Source: Charina bottae
Lineage: Eukaryota > Chordata > Lepidosauria > Squamata > Charinaidae
Assembly: GCA_023362775.1 (NCBI GenBank)
Contig: JALMGJ010000004.1
Span: 37,836,929-37,900,928, forward strand
Reading direction: 5' to 3'
DNA length: 64,000 bases
The position numbers and the translations under genes are program-made. This document shows, in pieces, positions 1 through 24,149 of this stretch. Below the pieces are notes generated by a model. The model was not told the DNA's origin, did not search any database, and worked only from the letters and a program-made list of their open reading frames with translations. The first letter of the stretch is position 1. Each line of letters begins with the position of its first letter.

Positions 1-108
1 TCAATGATGTAGTTTGTATCTCCTTTCCCACCCTGATGCTCTTCAGAAATGATGGGATTATAATGCTATTAATCTGCACCTAACAGGTTGAGGGCAGTAT
101 TAGCTGGC

Positions 109-493
109 TTTTTATTATTTTATTTTATTTTATTATTTTATTTTATTTTATTTTATTTTATTTTATTTTATTTTATTTTATTTATTTTATTTTATTTTAT
201 TTTATTTTATTTTATTTTATTTTATTTTATTTTATTTATTTTATTTTATTTTATTTTATTTTATTATTTTATTTTATTTTATTTTATTTTATTATTTTAT
301 TTTATTTTATTTTATTTTATTATTTTATTTTATTTTATTTTATTTTATTTTATTTTATATTTTATTATTTTATTATTTTATTATTTTAATTTTAATTTTA
401 ATTTTAATTTTAATTTTAATTAATTTTAATTTTAATTTTAATTTTAATTTTAATTTTAATTTTAATTTTAATTTTAATTTTATTATTTTATTT
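109..493. repeat. (TTTTA)n passing into (TTTTAA)n microsatellite
   Basis: Almost 390 bases of pentanucleotide TTTTA change around 380 into a pure hexanucleotide TTTTAA tract. It lies just beyond the 3' end of the sulfotransferase gene. The hydrophobic open frame across it (FYFILFYF...) is a by-product. Confidence 0.95.
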
Positions 494-640
494 TCATTTA
501 TTCAATTTATGAAGCTGTAGTCCATCTTATATGGAGAATGCTAGATTGGGGTGGGATGACATAAACTAAAGAAGGTCATTACTGGGGAGTATAAAACTAT
601 AGGTGTGAAAATGGTACATTCTGCACTGAATGAATACATT

Positions 641-646
641 TTTATT
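641..646 (-). terminator. Candidate polyadenylation signal of SULT1C
   Basis: AATAAA on the minus strand about 110 bases past the TAG stop is the first good polyadenylation hexamer downstream of the gene. The cleavage site cannot be placed from sequence alone. Confidence 0.5.
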
Positions 647-754
647 ATCCAATACATCCAAGTAAGCAATCTTGAGAATAAAAGGACTGATCCCTAGGTT
701 TTAAACTTCAGACTTCAATGATGTAAAACACGAACATGACTTTTTTTTCTTCCT

Positions 755-13010
<12,256 letters not shown>

Positions 13011-13045
13011 AGAGAACAAATGGTTCAACGATGGTTCAAATCTCC

Positions 13046-15240
13046 CTGAAGAAAAATAAAATCAATTGCTGGGATCTGCTTTAGGAATCTATATACAGTA
13101 GGTAAGTACAGTATAGTTACAGGTGGCATCTCTAAGAAGTATATGTCTATCATAACACACACACACCCCGCTTCCCTGCCGGCAAGTTGTTCTTGGAGTC
13201 CTACAAGCTCACTGAGGGATGTTCTGGTTCTTCAGTAAGAAAGTTCTGAACTAACCCTTCAAAATTCAGAGAATAGTTCCTCAGATTCTGAGAGATTGAG
13301 CCACTTCCCAGTTCTAGAGCTAGGGAAAGAAGCTCCCATAGGAAGCCAAAAACTGAACTCCTTATGAAATGAAATCCACTCACGTAAGATCTTCTTAAAA
13401 GTAGAATGCTCTTAGGAGAAGCTCTGATGATCTGCTGCTTTGCCCCGGATGAGTGCCGAGAACTCAGGTTTCAAAGTTCTCCGTCGTAAGAATCTTTAGC
13501 TAAAACAATGACTTTCCACCAACTTGGCATGCCTTAGGTTGCCCTGCTGCTGGTCAGTTTCTGCTTAATCCTGGGTGCTGACCCTTACACTTTGCTTGGA
13601 CTTTGATAAATGTTATAGCCTCATTGATCTTCTATTGCATTTTGTGCCTGCTGGGATTTCACTGGCAGTCTGCTATGGTTAAGACTGGCTCATTTCAAAA
13701 CAGGGCATGGTGCTATAAGTTCTCTCAGCCTACTAAGCCACTCCTACCACATCTTCCTTCCATTCAAAACCCCACTTACTTTTCATAATAGTTGGATGAA
13801 ATTCCTGTTTAGAGATAGTGTACTTCTGAGTCTTGCAGGAAACAGACTGCTGAGGTACCATTTGGTGAACTGTTGTTAGAATTAGGGTACTGAGAAGGTG
13901 GAGAAACACACATAAAATCAAGAGGTGGGATTTGGGCCTCCAAACTAGCCTTTCCCCCCATTTCTTTTGCTGCTGCAAAGTGCATTGGACTTAACTGTAT
14001 AGAACAAAGTAGTGAAACAGCAGAAGGAAGTGCCCAAGTCTAAGCAAGCTAACAAAAATATATTCTGAGTCCCCAAATTCCTATAATTAAACTCTTCTGT
14101 AATTAATTTACCTCAGATAGCTCTGATAGGATGGCTATGTGTCCTACTTTCCAACTATTTCTTTGAAGGACCTTCAAAGGACAGTTCTCTATTTGAAGTC
14201 ACCTTCTGTTTGAACAATTGTCATTTTTGACAAGGAGTCCTGAAATTGTTCATCAAAAGGTCACCTTGCCAGTCGCTCACTAAGGGGACATTTATTGTTT
14301 TTCAATTCAAAATGTAGTAATTACTAAAATTTGCATGTTTTATACAATTCTGTGTGACCTTAGTCTTTTTTTACCTCTTCTCCTCCACCAGGAATTTTAG
14401 ACAGGGGAGTAGCATGAGAAATTGAGCAGTTACATTTTTTCTGAATTTTGCATTGGAAATCTAATCAAACTAATCATTTATTTTCTTTTGTAGAGTCAAG
14501 AGTTTTGTCACCACTTTGCTTCATCCCTTATGGATTTTCTTAGCGTCTAAATCAAATATTTATATTTTATCATACATTTATTCACTCCGACTTTTCTTTC
14601 AATATTAACCGTTCAAACCTTGTCTTCTGGAATGATTTATGTGCATCTTATTCTTTTAGGACTTAGCATGAATCTGAGTCAGCCAAAATTCTATATTGTG
14701 GATTTTTCAGCTAGTTTCTGAAATCAGGGACGCAACTGGGGGGGGGGGGGCAAGCGTGGCATGTGCTTGGCAAAATTAAAATCAAAGAAACTCATGATCT
14801 CTTTATTTATTTATTTTATGTTAATTGTTTCTGGAGTTGATCTTGCAGTGAGGTTTCTTTCTGCACAGCTTAACTTAATATTGGCTAGAGTTAAATTTTA
14901 AAAAATATATACTGTTATATAATTTAGCTTTTTTTTTGCATATCTAACAACTACTTTCTAATAAATGATTTCCTTATATTTATTTATTTAGTAAATTTAT
15001 AGGCTGCCCTTCTCATATACACGACTCTTATAGTGCAATCTTATACCTGACTTTTTAGACATATCCCTTACTAAGTTTAATGGGATTTATTTTCAGATGA
15101 GTTTGCTTAGGGCAGTCATGTCCCACTGATTTCAGCAAAATAGATTCAGGTTTTGCAGAGTTATCCTTCAGAAAATCTTCATACTCAAAGGCTTAAGCTA
15201 CTGCACATTCATTGTGGAAGGAAATGCTAGAAGTTGATTC
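13046..15240. other. Upstream of SULT1C: no gene recognised
   Basis: The noncoding first exon and promoter of the sulfotransferase may lie here or further right, but no TATA box, CpG island or splice donor stood out enough to call. A short CA run (13147) and a 12-base G run (14738) are the only clear simple repeats. Confidence 0.5.
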
Positions 15241-15255
15241 TTATTTATCTATTTA

Positions 15256-15303
<48 letters not shown>

Positions 15304-15318
15304 TTTATTTATTTATTT
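15241..15318. repeat. (TTAC)n/(TTAT)n microsatellite
   Basis: About 78 bases of TTAC units between TTAT units. It adjoins the 3' (left) end of the minus-strand MIR-like SINE and is probably its tail. Confidence 0.92.
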
Positions 15319-15845
15319 TCCTGCCTCCATTATTTTTATAAATAACTCAAGGCGGCAAACATGCCTAATACTCCTTCCTCCTCCTATTTTCCCCACAACA
15401 ACCCTGTGAGGTGAGTTGGGCTGAGAGAGAGTGACTGGTCCAAGGTCACCCAGCCGGCTTTCATGCCTAAGGTGGGACTAGAACTCACAGTCTCCTGGTT
15501 TCTAGCCTGTTGCCTTAACCCAGTGCTTTCCAAACTGCCGCCACTGGCGACACACCAATGGCGGCAGCGGCGGCAGCGTGGGGGTAAGCCAAATGTTGCG
15601 ACAAAACCCGGAAGTGGACGTGCACGGCAGTGGCGGCGTGCACGCTGGCAGCAGCAGTGGCAGCAGCGTCGTGTTTTCTGCTAAAATCCAGAAGTGCTGA
15701 TGGTGCACCGCCGCCGCCGCTGTTCACAACGCCACCACGCGCGCCCCTGCGCCACCGCCGCGCATGTCCACTTCCGGGTTTTGTCGCGACACACTAAAGT
15801 GTCGCGACACACAGTTTGGAAAGCTATGCCTTAACCACTAGACAG
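15319..15845 (-). mobile_element. MIR-like SINE, split by a hAT MITE
   Basis: On the minus strand it reads CTAGTGGTTAAGGC, GAGACTGTGAGTTCTAGTCC, GGCTGGGTGACCTTGG, CAGTCACTCTCTCTCAGCCC and CCTCACAGGGTTGTTGTGGG, ending in a TTGAGTTATTTATAAAAATA segment. This is the general layout of tRNA-derived MIR/CORE-type SINEs. The hAT element at 15521-15828 interrupts it near its 5' end; CCTTAACC is present on both sides. Confidence 0.8.
15521..15828. mobile_element. GC-rich hAT MITE, copy 2
   Basis: Ends are CAGTGCTTTCCAAACTG and CAGTTTGGAAAGCTATG. A GTGTCGCGACAC dyad lies near the right end and GCC/GGC triplet-rich DNA between. Exact 8-bp duplication CCTTAACC occurs at 15513-15520 and 15829-15836. Proline/alanine-rich frames across it reflect triplet content and are not genes. 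Confidence 0.93.
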
Positions 15846-16737
15846 ATTGCATTCTCTGTACTGGTTTCATTAATAGCATTTCTTGTAGCGAACATCTATA
15901 GGAGATCACAGTATCTGCAGAATAGCATAGTGTTGATTGCACTCTGAAAAACTGTCCATCTGGGGCCATGCAAAAAAGGAAAGATATGCATAAAGCTAGA
16001 CTGACTAAGGCTTCCTGTCCACTTCATTATGTGAGAGTAGAGTATAAATGGCTTTTCAAAATTATTTGTCCAAGTTGTCCGCAAATGAACTGCATGGACT
16101 ATTTTTCCAGGGCAATGAGAAATTCTCCAATAATTTCTCAAGGGCAGGATTTTCCCAGGTATTAATAGCCCTACTACTGAAAAAAAAATCCAGTGGGAGG
16201 TGTTCCTTCATGCTGTTTTTCCTTGGGATATAACTCAAGCCAAGGAGGCTGAAGATCTCTGGAGTCGTTCACACATGCTCTTTTGCCACCATGTAACTAA
16301 ATAAGGGTACCTGGCTTTACTCATTTCTCCTTTCCCTTCAAAAGAATGTCTGAAACCAACTCTCTTTCATCAAACCAAGTGAGATCTGGTAGAAAAACTG
16401 CAGAAAAATTTCCCTGCCCAGAACTTCATGAGCCTGCTTCAATTCAAGCGGCTTATAAGCCTTATCAATAAACTTGTATACATAAATACCAATACACAAA
16501 GGCACTGTAAAATATCTATTTACTTGATAGCTCATATGCAATCGTTGCTATTTACACCAGTATACATTGCATTTTTTGAATTATACAAGAAAAGAAGATT
16601 AATTCCTGTTTTGAGAGGTTTACAGTCCAAGTATATATGAAGAGAAAATAGTAGTATTAATAAAACATGGGAGGTTAACAGCAGTAGAACAAATCTCATA
16701 CATTCATCTACATGATGAAAAATCATTTTTTTTTGGT
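15846..16737. other. No feature recognised
   Basis: AT-rich DNA with several short open frames on both strands but no protein family signature, repeat ends or RNA fold that I can name. Confidence 0.5.
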
Positions 16738-16915
16738 TTTTTATCCCGCCTTTATTATTTTTATAAATAAGTCAAGGAGGTGAACATACTTAGTACTCCT
16801 TCCTCCTCCTATTTTCTCCACAACAACACAACAACACTGTGAGGTGAGTTGGATTGAGAGAGAGTGATTGGCCCAAAGTCACCCAGACGATGACTTTGAA
16901 ATTGGTACAAATCCA
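16738..16915 (-). mobile_element. MIR-like SINE (minus strand)
   Basis: It shares ATCCCGCCTTTATTATTTTT, the TCCTCCTCCTATTTT block, CTGTGAGGTGAGTTGG and GGCCCAAAGTCACCCAG with the copies at 15,319 and 19,951. The right end is degraded. Confidence 0.75.
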
Positions 16916-17114
16916 GATCTAGCAAATCACAACACATTTTGAACAATGGATACACCCCACCCACAGTATTAACAAAGATAAATCATGAAGAAAACAAACA
17001 TGAGAGAAGCATGGAGAAAATGGACAAAGAGCAGAGAAACAAATAGATTTGCCTGAAGCTGTAATAATTTATGTAATGCCAGAAAGCCCCAGGATGACAA
17101 ACAATGGATTTCCT

Positions 17115-17345
17115 CTAGGTGTCAGTTTGCATCTCCCCACCTGCAATCTTTAAACAGAACATGATACTTACTCTTTACCCAGTTGGGTAATGCATTAATC
17201 CCTTGGTTAAACAGATTGGTGTGAATCATTGGCGATCCCTCGTAGCCGAGTAAGATTGTCTTCCAAAGGTAAAATTTTAACGGTGGATCCGTAAGTGGCT
17301 GTAAAGGCCAATTCTGGATCTGCACAACCTCCCACAATGAGAGGT
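17115..17345 (-). mobile_element. Possible LINE remnant with C-terminal zinc-finger-like tail
   Basis: The minus strand encodes HCGRLCRSRIGLYSHLRIHR (C-x3-C...H-x3-H), a knuckle seen at the end of some non-LTR retrotransposon ORF2 proteins. A further minus-strand piece reads FNQGINALPNWVKS. Frames are broken and the element edges unclear. It could instead be a diverged repeat of another class. Confidence 0.35.
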
Positions 17346-17614
17346 AATGTTCATCCGGTTTTCTTCTTTTCTTTTTAAAAATATAATTCTATGGTCTGAT
17401 ATGGGCTGAAAAATCAATCTTTCATAACTTGCATCTTTACAGTATGTGGTCAGGACTGCTTTATAATCCACAATGCAAAGAAATGAGAATTTACATTAAG
17501 GGATTCCCATACATGTTTTATCATAAATCAACCTCATTAAGTTCAAAGGAAAATTATGATAGGTAAATGTATATAGCATTGAAGACAAAAAAAAAAGTAC
17601 ATGGTTGGTGACCT

Positions 17615-17885
17615 GTGTCCAGTCCGATCCCCTTCTCGTCTATTTATTCCTTGTGACTTGGGCTCAGGCCCACTTGTCCAGGCCTTGGGGTAAGGTGGAT
17701 GGGACTCCCCTGTTTGTGATGTTTTATATTTTGATTTATTGTCTGGATTATCATCTTCTATTTATTTTGTAATTTGTTCTGGTCTAATTTATTGTATTTC
17801 ATTGTTTTTATATTGTTCTTTATTCTGTGAGCCACCAGAGTTGGTTGGAGTCAGAGGGCATCAAAATCAAATACATACAGTACAT
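17615..17885 (+). mobile_element. L2/CR1-type LINE 3' UTR fragment
   Basis: TGATTTATTGTCTGG, then GTGAGCCACCAGAGT...GGGCATCAAAATC and a short ATAC tail have the layout of squamate L2/CR1 3' ends (gtgagccgccc...ggcggcataaa). No coding part remains. Family assignment is by general resemblance. Confidence 0.5.
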
Positions 17886-18171
17886 ACATCTAATCTGAAG
17901 CATACTCCAATGCTGGTTTGATTTATTCTTCATTGTATGTCTATGAAGGTTCTCAGTCATCCAGGTGGAATATAGGATCATATTATACCTATTGTATAGG
18001 CCTTAGATGTGTTACCAATAGGTTTCTGGGTGCACGTTGAAATGCTAATCTGTAGCTTGAATCATGTCAACTGGATTTCTATTTTCTCAGTGGAAACGTT
18101 TTGCTCCTTATCCAAGGAGCTTCTTCAGTCTGAGCAAAGTTAGTAAGGGAATCCTTACTAACTTAACTTAC

Positions 18172-18646
18172 TTAAGAATCTGTCTTAAAAAGACAGAGGC
18201 TTGTACACCCCAAGGATCAAACTCCAAAACACAAGAAAAGCAATGTAGTTTATGCAATCCAGTGCAGTGAGGAGTGCTCTGAACTCTACATTGGAGAAAC
18301 CAAACAACTTTTGTACAGGAGGATGGCCCAACACAGGAGAAGTAACACCACAGGACCAGAGTCAGCAGTTTATCTTCATCTAAAGGAAAAAGGACACTCA
18401 TTTGAGGACATTAATGTTCACATTTTAGACAGAGAAGATAGGTGGTTTGAGAGAGGGGTCAAGGAATCCATTTATGCCAACTTGGAAAATCCTTCCTTGA
18501 ATAGAGGTGGGGGTCTCAGGCACAATCTTTCCCCTATTTTCCTTCCTGCTTTGTCTTCTGTGCCTAGGAAGATTAAGACCATTTCACAAGCTCAACAACA
18601 GCAAGGTAATCTTAACGATCCTCCTTTGTATGATAAAGGGACTTAG
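18172..18646 (+). pseudogene. GIY-YIG endonuclease domain of a Penelope-like element (5'-truncated)
   Basis: The frame reads HKKSNVVYAIQC, then CSELYIGETKQ, RRMAQHRRSN, AVYLHLKEKGHSFED, RWFERGVKESIYAN and PSLNRGGGLRH, ending at TAG in 18644-18646. VVYAIQ...LYIGET is the GIY-YIG pair and ERGVKE.IY the later Arg/Glu region. In PLEs this nuclease nicks target DNA for reverse transcription and follows the RT domain, which is absent here. The frame runs into an upstream stop at the arm junction, so it has no start of its own. Confidence 0.88.
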
Positions 18647-18747
18647 AAATAAACATCTCAAAAATAACCATGACCTAGCCCCAGGTGCAAGGTCACACAG
18701 CCACCCTAGAAACATATTTAAGGATTCCCTTACAAACTTTGCTCAGA

Positions 18748-18782
18748 CTGAAGAAGCTCGTTGGATAAGGAGCGAAACGTTT
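18748..18782 (+). ncRNA. Hammerhead-ribozyme-like core, PLE copy 2
   Basis: CTGAAGA, hairpin with GGAT loop (one mismatch, GCTCGTT against AAGGAGC), GAAACGTTT. The mirrored core in the left arm (18078-18128) has lost the GAAA box by a CpG change. Same caveats as the copy at 4883. Confidence 0.45.
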
Positions 18783-18839
18783 CCACTGAGAAAATAGAAA
18801 TCCAGTTGACATGATTCAAGCTACAGATTCTTCATTGTA

Positions 18840-19950
18840 CTTTTTAAAGCATATATTAACCTCTGTGGAAGAACAAGAGAGGGATTTTAGCTAGATTATC
18901 AAATATGAAGCAATAGAAGACACACAATCTAAAAGTGCAATAAATATAATGGAAACAGAAGGTGAAGGAAAGAGTAATGAAATCTCCATTTCCAGATAAA
19001 AAATTATGCCACTGACTGCACTGTTCTGCCAAGAAGTTCTCATCACATCCATGGAAAGCTTTTACTTTAATTAGATCTATTGATTTTCAGTATTTAATTT
19101 GATATATTATGATTGAAACTTATTAGTAGGCATTTTTTCATTCTGAATGTTATATTTAGACTTCCATTCCTTTAACCATTTCAGAAAATATGACCTTAAC
19201 AGCAACTTTCTTATCTTTATTTACTAAATTAGTTGTCCTAAAATATTGTGGAGAGGCTTTCAATATATGAAGCTCAGGGATCTTGCACTTTTATTTCTCC
19301 TTTTCTCCCTTCAGTATTACAACTAAAGAAATTCTATGGAACTGATTTGTGCAAAATGTGGCACTGTTGATGGATGTGCCAAATATTTTGTTTACCTGGT
19401 TCTAATTTTGTTTTGTTGCTTTATTTCTTTTATATATCACTATTTCCCATGGGCAAGTGAAAACTATGAATCTCATGCAGTTTTTGTTTATAGTCTTTTT
19501 TAACAACAATTACACACTTAGAATATATCCAGGTAGTAATCAGTGAACAATTTATACACCAAACTGCAATTATTAAGAAGACAGTGTTGACCCTCTGAAG
19601 CTTGATTGTTCTTCACTCTAGTTTATGAGATAGCTGTATTGTATCTTTGTAATCAAACGGATTGCGAAATTGTATTTCCAAAATGCAGTTGAATCTTTAA
19701 TACAGTATTAAGATCAGTATGAGTCTAAAGTGCCTCTAGTGGTCATATCAGAAAGCATTATGTTGATGTCAGCTAGTTCCAGTATGTCAGCTACATACTT
19801 ATCCAGGTGCAATTCCATAAAATTCAGTGGGGTTTACTTTCAAGTACAGATATATCTGATTGCCTTGTGAATAATTATTTTCAAATGTAAGGACTAGACT
19901 GCTTGTTAACATTTCAAAAAATAAGTTTGTCAGTATTATGAGAAATATTA
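18840..19950. other. No feature recognised
   Basis: AT-rich unique-looking DNA without long open frames, foldbacks or identifiable repeats. Confidence 0.5.
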
Positions 19951-20166
19951 TTTATTTATTTAATTTTTACCCCGCCTTTATTATTTTTTATAAATAACTC
20001 AAGGCGGCGAACATACCTAATACTCCTCCCTCCTCCTATTTTCCCCACAACGACAACCCTGTGAGGTGAGTTGGGCTGAGAGAGAGTGACTGGCCCAAGG
20101 TCACCCAGCCCGCTTTCTTGCCTAAGGCGGGACTAGAACTCTCAGTCTCCTGGATTCTAGCCCAGC
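19951..20166 (-). mobile_element. MIR-like SINE (minus strand, well preserved)
   Basis: Starts at the left with a TATTTATTTATTT tail and ACCCCGCCTTTATTATTTTT, continues through CTGTGAGGTGAGTTGGGCTG and GGCCCAAGGTCACCCAGCC, and ends in GACTAGAACTCTCAGTCTCC and TCTAGCCCAGC. Closest in sequence to the copy at 15,319. Confidence 0.85.
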
Positions 20167-20584
20167 ATTATACAAACACTGATATAATAAAAATACCCAT
20201 TTTCTGAATTACGACAAAATAAACCTTAGCAAATTGCCCCATTTAGCAACTTGCAGTTACTGTATGTAGTAGGCTCATCCTGTTACCAGAATGCTAAGCA
20301 GAGGATGTTAAAAAAAAATTACAAAAATGACTGAATTATAGTAACAAAATTCTTAATTCCTGTGGCCAAGATTACACAGTATAGCAATGCATGTTTAATG
20401 TGATTACCAATCATTTATTTCCACCTTTTTTCCATAGAGTTCAGAGACATACTATACTGTATAGAATCGTGTTTGCTTATATTATCCTCATGGTAGGCCT
20501 TTGAAACAGAGAGATGAACTTGCTCACAGTACCCAGTGAGCTAGAATGTGGACCTGTCTTTTCTCACAAAGTGCAATTTAATGC

Positions 20585-20745
20585 ATGGAGTGGAAAGAAT
20601 AATAGATGCAGGCTCTTCTGACATGGGTTCAAATCCCCATTTAGCCATGAAATATACTGAGCTAATGGCTTGAACCAGCTCACTGGCTTAATTGCCATGC
20701 CCAATCCAGTGCCCTCTTACAAGAATAAAAAGGGGTGATCCTATC
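20585..20745 (+). mobile_element. MIR-like SINE (plus strand, diverged)
   Basis: GGGTTCAAATCCCCATTTAG is a tRNA B-box region followed by CCATGAAATATACTGAGC. This is the layout of the same SINE family read forward. Edges are approximate. Confidence 0.6.
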
Positions 20746-22070
20746 TAGCAATCACTTTCAGGCAAGCCTTGCACAGTTTATGTTTAAAACAAAACAAAAC
20801 CAAAATAGAACAACAAGTGTCATTGAAAATTTCACAATGAAACAGAAAAGCCATGCAGTGAGAAAAAAAAAATCCCTTGAAACTCCAATCTTTTAAGTCT
20901 AGATTTTAAGTTAGATACACCCTTTTTCCATAGCCAAGAGAGTTCCTAACCATCAGCTGGAGGAGAGAAAGCCATTTTATTTGGATCATCAGGAATAGAG
21001 TGGAGATAGATGACTTTGCTGCTTGCCCGTGACCTTCAATGTGCTAAAAAAAAAGGGGGGGGGTGTGGATTTAAAAAAAATGTGATAAACAGGCTAACTG
21101 TTACACTTCTCTGTTTCCTTCTGATGCCATTTTCTTCCATATTTCCTCTAGGAAGACAAATGAATTACAGCAGTTTCCTGGGCTCTGCATGTGCAGCTGG
21201 AGGCACTCCAACATTAAGATATGATATTGTAGTCAACGAGGATAGCAAGATAATAAAATCTCATTAGGCTCCTACAGCTTTCCAAAACACTTTCTTGAAA
21301 GATACCAGCTTGTGAAATGCTTCACTTTCATACCTTCCTCTGCAGCACATGACCTCAGTGATGTTTCTTGTAAAATGCATAATGTAAAGAAATGGCTGGA
21401 GATGGAAGAGATAGCACAAGAATGTCTTATTAGTAAGAAGAGACTTGGGTTTTGAAATCCAGGAGAGGTAAAAAATAAGAATGAGTGATGAAAATAAACA
21501 TTCACACAACCAGATGTCCTTCATCTAGTCATGTTGCTTTTCTTCTTAGGGTGAGGTGCAACCCTTTAATCATGGGGGCAGCTTTGAAACTGAGGAGCCA
21601 AGCTGGCAGCTCTGTGAAGAAAGAGAACATTTTGTTTGCAGCAAAGAAGGGTCTTTGGGTAAAGCAGTAAGGGAGGATGAGTGATTTCCTCCTGCTTTCC
21701 TCATGGAAACCTCCACAGCCCCCCTTTATTATGACAGTCTTTTCAAGGAAGCACCCCCATCATTCTTTGTCTGGATGAGAGTATGCTAGTTGAGGATTAT
21801 GAGCATTGGCCCAGTACACAGCTAGATGTGAGTGAGTGGGAGGGTGGCTAGGTGGGGTTGGTTCTCTTTGAGGCAGGCTGGATACTCTTTTTGGGAATAC
21901 ACTGGGAAATGAGAGATTAGGTGGGGCTATCCCAGTAAAAAAAAAGTTACCTTCCTTTTGTGGATCTTCTCTTCTGCATTAGCTTTCATGGGTAGAATAG
22001 CATAGATACCATTAAAATCAAGGGCTTTCCCTGTCTGACGTGCAAATGGTTGGTATAGATGCCCAGGGAG
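20746..22070. other. No gene recognised
   Basis: Short open frames occur on both strands but none has a recognisable domain. An A9-G8 run lies near 21,048. Confidence 0.5.
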
Positions 22071-22074
22071 CATC

Positions 22075-22265
22075 CGCGCGATTGGCTCCTGCTTGCAAAC
22101 CCCGCTCCCCGTCTGCACGATTGGCTCCCACCTGCAAACCCTGCCCCCTGTTCACGCAATTGGCTCCCACCTACAAACCCCCCCCCGTCTGCGCAATTGG
22201 CTCCCACCTACAAACCCTGCCCCCCGTCCACGTGATTGGCTCCCACCTGCAAACCCCGCCCCCCG
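22075..22265. repeat. Minisatellite, about 5 units of 38-39 bp with inverted CCAAT boxes
   Basis: Each unit reads GATTGGCTCCCACCTGCAAA followed by CCC(C/T)GCCCCCCGTCTG, with small changes. ATTGGCT is the complement of the CCAAT box. The same unit, on the opposite strand, occurs inside the hAT element at 25000-25528. Confidence 0.9.
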
Positions 22266-22330
22266 GTCTGTGGAAAAATTGTCTTCCACGACCGGTCCCT
22301 GATGCCAAAAAGGTTGGGTACCCCTGCCCT
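22266..22330. mobile_element. DNA-transposon end adjoining the minisatellite
   Basis: On the minus strand it reads CAGGGGTACCCAACCTTTTT, then GGCATCAGGGACCGGTCG, AAGACAATTTTTCCAC. Its beginning resembles a hAT terminal repeat (CAGGGGTCCCCAACC). The other end and target duplication were not found, so the minisatellite is probably its interior. Confidence 0.5.
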
Positions 22331-24050
22331 AGAATCCTACTTTAGGAGAAAAGGTGGTGGTAGGGGAAGAGCCTTTATATGTGAGTTCAAATTGCATTGC
22401 AATTTGTACTTTAGTTGGACTTAATGGCTGGACCACTCCTTAGAGTTCCAGCATGTCTACCTTGTATGTGCTTGGTTCTGCTGTATAGCCACCAGCTTCA
22501 TCAGTATTTCCACTACTAGGTGGGAAAAACACTCCACTGGGGTCCGGCAAGAGATATTCCATTAGGATTGGGAGCACCCATAGCTGATGCTTCCTCTTTT
22601 GTCTGTCCCAAGGAGTAGGGAAGGAAGCACTGACTACATCTGAGGCTTTGTGAGAGAGTGCTTGGAAACCACATCTGGTTTCAACCATCCTCAGCACATG
22701 TTTTTAACTACTGCATGGGAAAATCCTATCACTAAGATTAAAAAGCCACAACATTAATTCCATGCACCAATGTAGCATGTTAAACAGAATCACAAACAGG
22801 AATGCCCTCACCTCCACATATTTTAAAAAGCTGCTTGTTATCTGGCAAAAGGATGGAAAAGTCAAGGAAAAAATGTCACACTATACTGGGCAAGCTTATT
22901 ATTTCATATATCATGTAGCTGAGCCCGAAACCTTGGCTGTACCTAAAGTAGGTATTTGGTTCCCAGCCTATCGAAGGGCTTTCAAACTAGTGGCATTGCA
23001 GTAATAGCACATACAGAAAAAAGGAAACTGGATTTGTCTAACAGACGCTGTTCCCAGTTTGCCATTAACCTTAGCTGTATTAGATAACAGGAAAAATGCC
23101 TTAAATTTTCAAGGTGCTTATTAGTGGATTTGAGTATGTGGAGGCTCCATAACCCTTGCTACCTTAATTATGGAATTATTCAGATATACAGAAGATGGAA
23201 ATAAAATACCCATCTAAGCCACTTATGCAAGAGTGCTGCCTAGTTTACATAATGAGAATGTTAAAAGTGTAAAGTATTCTAGTTTGTTGCTTTCATCCAA
23301 TGATAATGGTTAAATGCGTGTCAAAATATACTGTATGTCTCATATTTTATTAAATATTAGTAAATATAACTTTTGAAATGAAAATGTTGAGTTCTCAACA
23401 TGTATTTTATTAAAGTATTGAATTATTAACAATATGCATCATATATTTATTTATTTTATTTATCGTATGGCACATTCACATCGCGTTACAATAAAAAATA
23501 TAGAGCATAATAAATATGAAATATAAAATATAGACAGGAAAATTACAAATGTATGTCTAGGTTACAAATATAGTTTTTTGCTTCAGTTGTCACAGCCAAG
23601 GAATCAGCAAAGTCTCCATTGTAGGCTTGGTTTTGACACTCTGTCACTATATGTCATCAATATACATCAATATACATTGCATCAAATTATGCATCATATA
23701 TTTCCCTGTAGGTACAGTATATGATGCATTATAAATGCCTAATATTTAATACTCTGTATGCAGTTAAAATTTAACAGTGTCAGCATGTCTTAATATTTCT
23801 TTTGCCCATCTCCAACCTACTGTCCTCCCAGTTAAATTATATCAATTCAAGCCCCTGCAGCAATTGTAGATAGGATCCAATATAGCTGGAAAGTGCCAAA
23901 TTAGGAGGTGGCTATTCCCTGCCGCATAGAATTTATCTTAGAACTGATTGAAGAGAATCAGAAATCTCTAAGTATTCAATAATTTAATTGATCATTAATA
24001 ATCCGAATCCATTTTTGTACGGTCAATTTAAGCATCGGTTAGCTTCCTCC
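22331..24050. other. No gene recognised
   Basis: Mostly AT-rich. A stretch near 23,445-23,560 (TATTTATTTATTTT then CGTATGGCACATTCACATCG) looks like the reversed tail of a LINE but is too diverged to assign. Confidence 0.45.
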
Positions 24051-24149
24051 TGGCCCTATCATTCTGGTCTCTCTTGAGCCAATGTTGTGATTTTATTTAT
24101 TTATTTGTTTGTTTGCTTGTTATTTATTTATTTTTCACCTCCTGGTTGG

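Larger units (their letters stand above)
17938..18826 (+). mobile_element. Penelope-like element, copy 2, with GIY-YIG endonuclease remnant
   Basis: Inverted arms at about 18,050-18,150 and 18,739-18,826 match those of copies 1 and 3. A 13-bp duplication ATTCTTCATTGTA lies at 17925-17937 and 18827-18839. Between the arms is a coding segment for a GIY-YIG nuclease. Most of the element, including the reverse transcriptase, is missing. Confidence 0.88.

Noticed and set aside
88..423. 111-codon frame of Phe, Tyr, Ile and Leu, like a membrane protein
   Set aside because: It is the translation of a TTTTA microsatellite.
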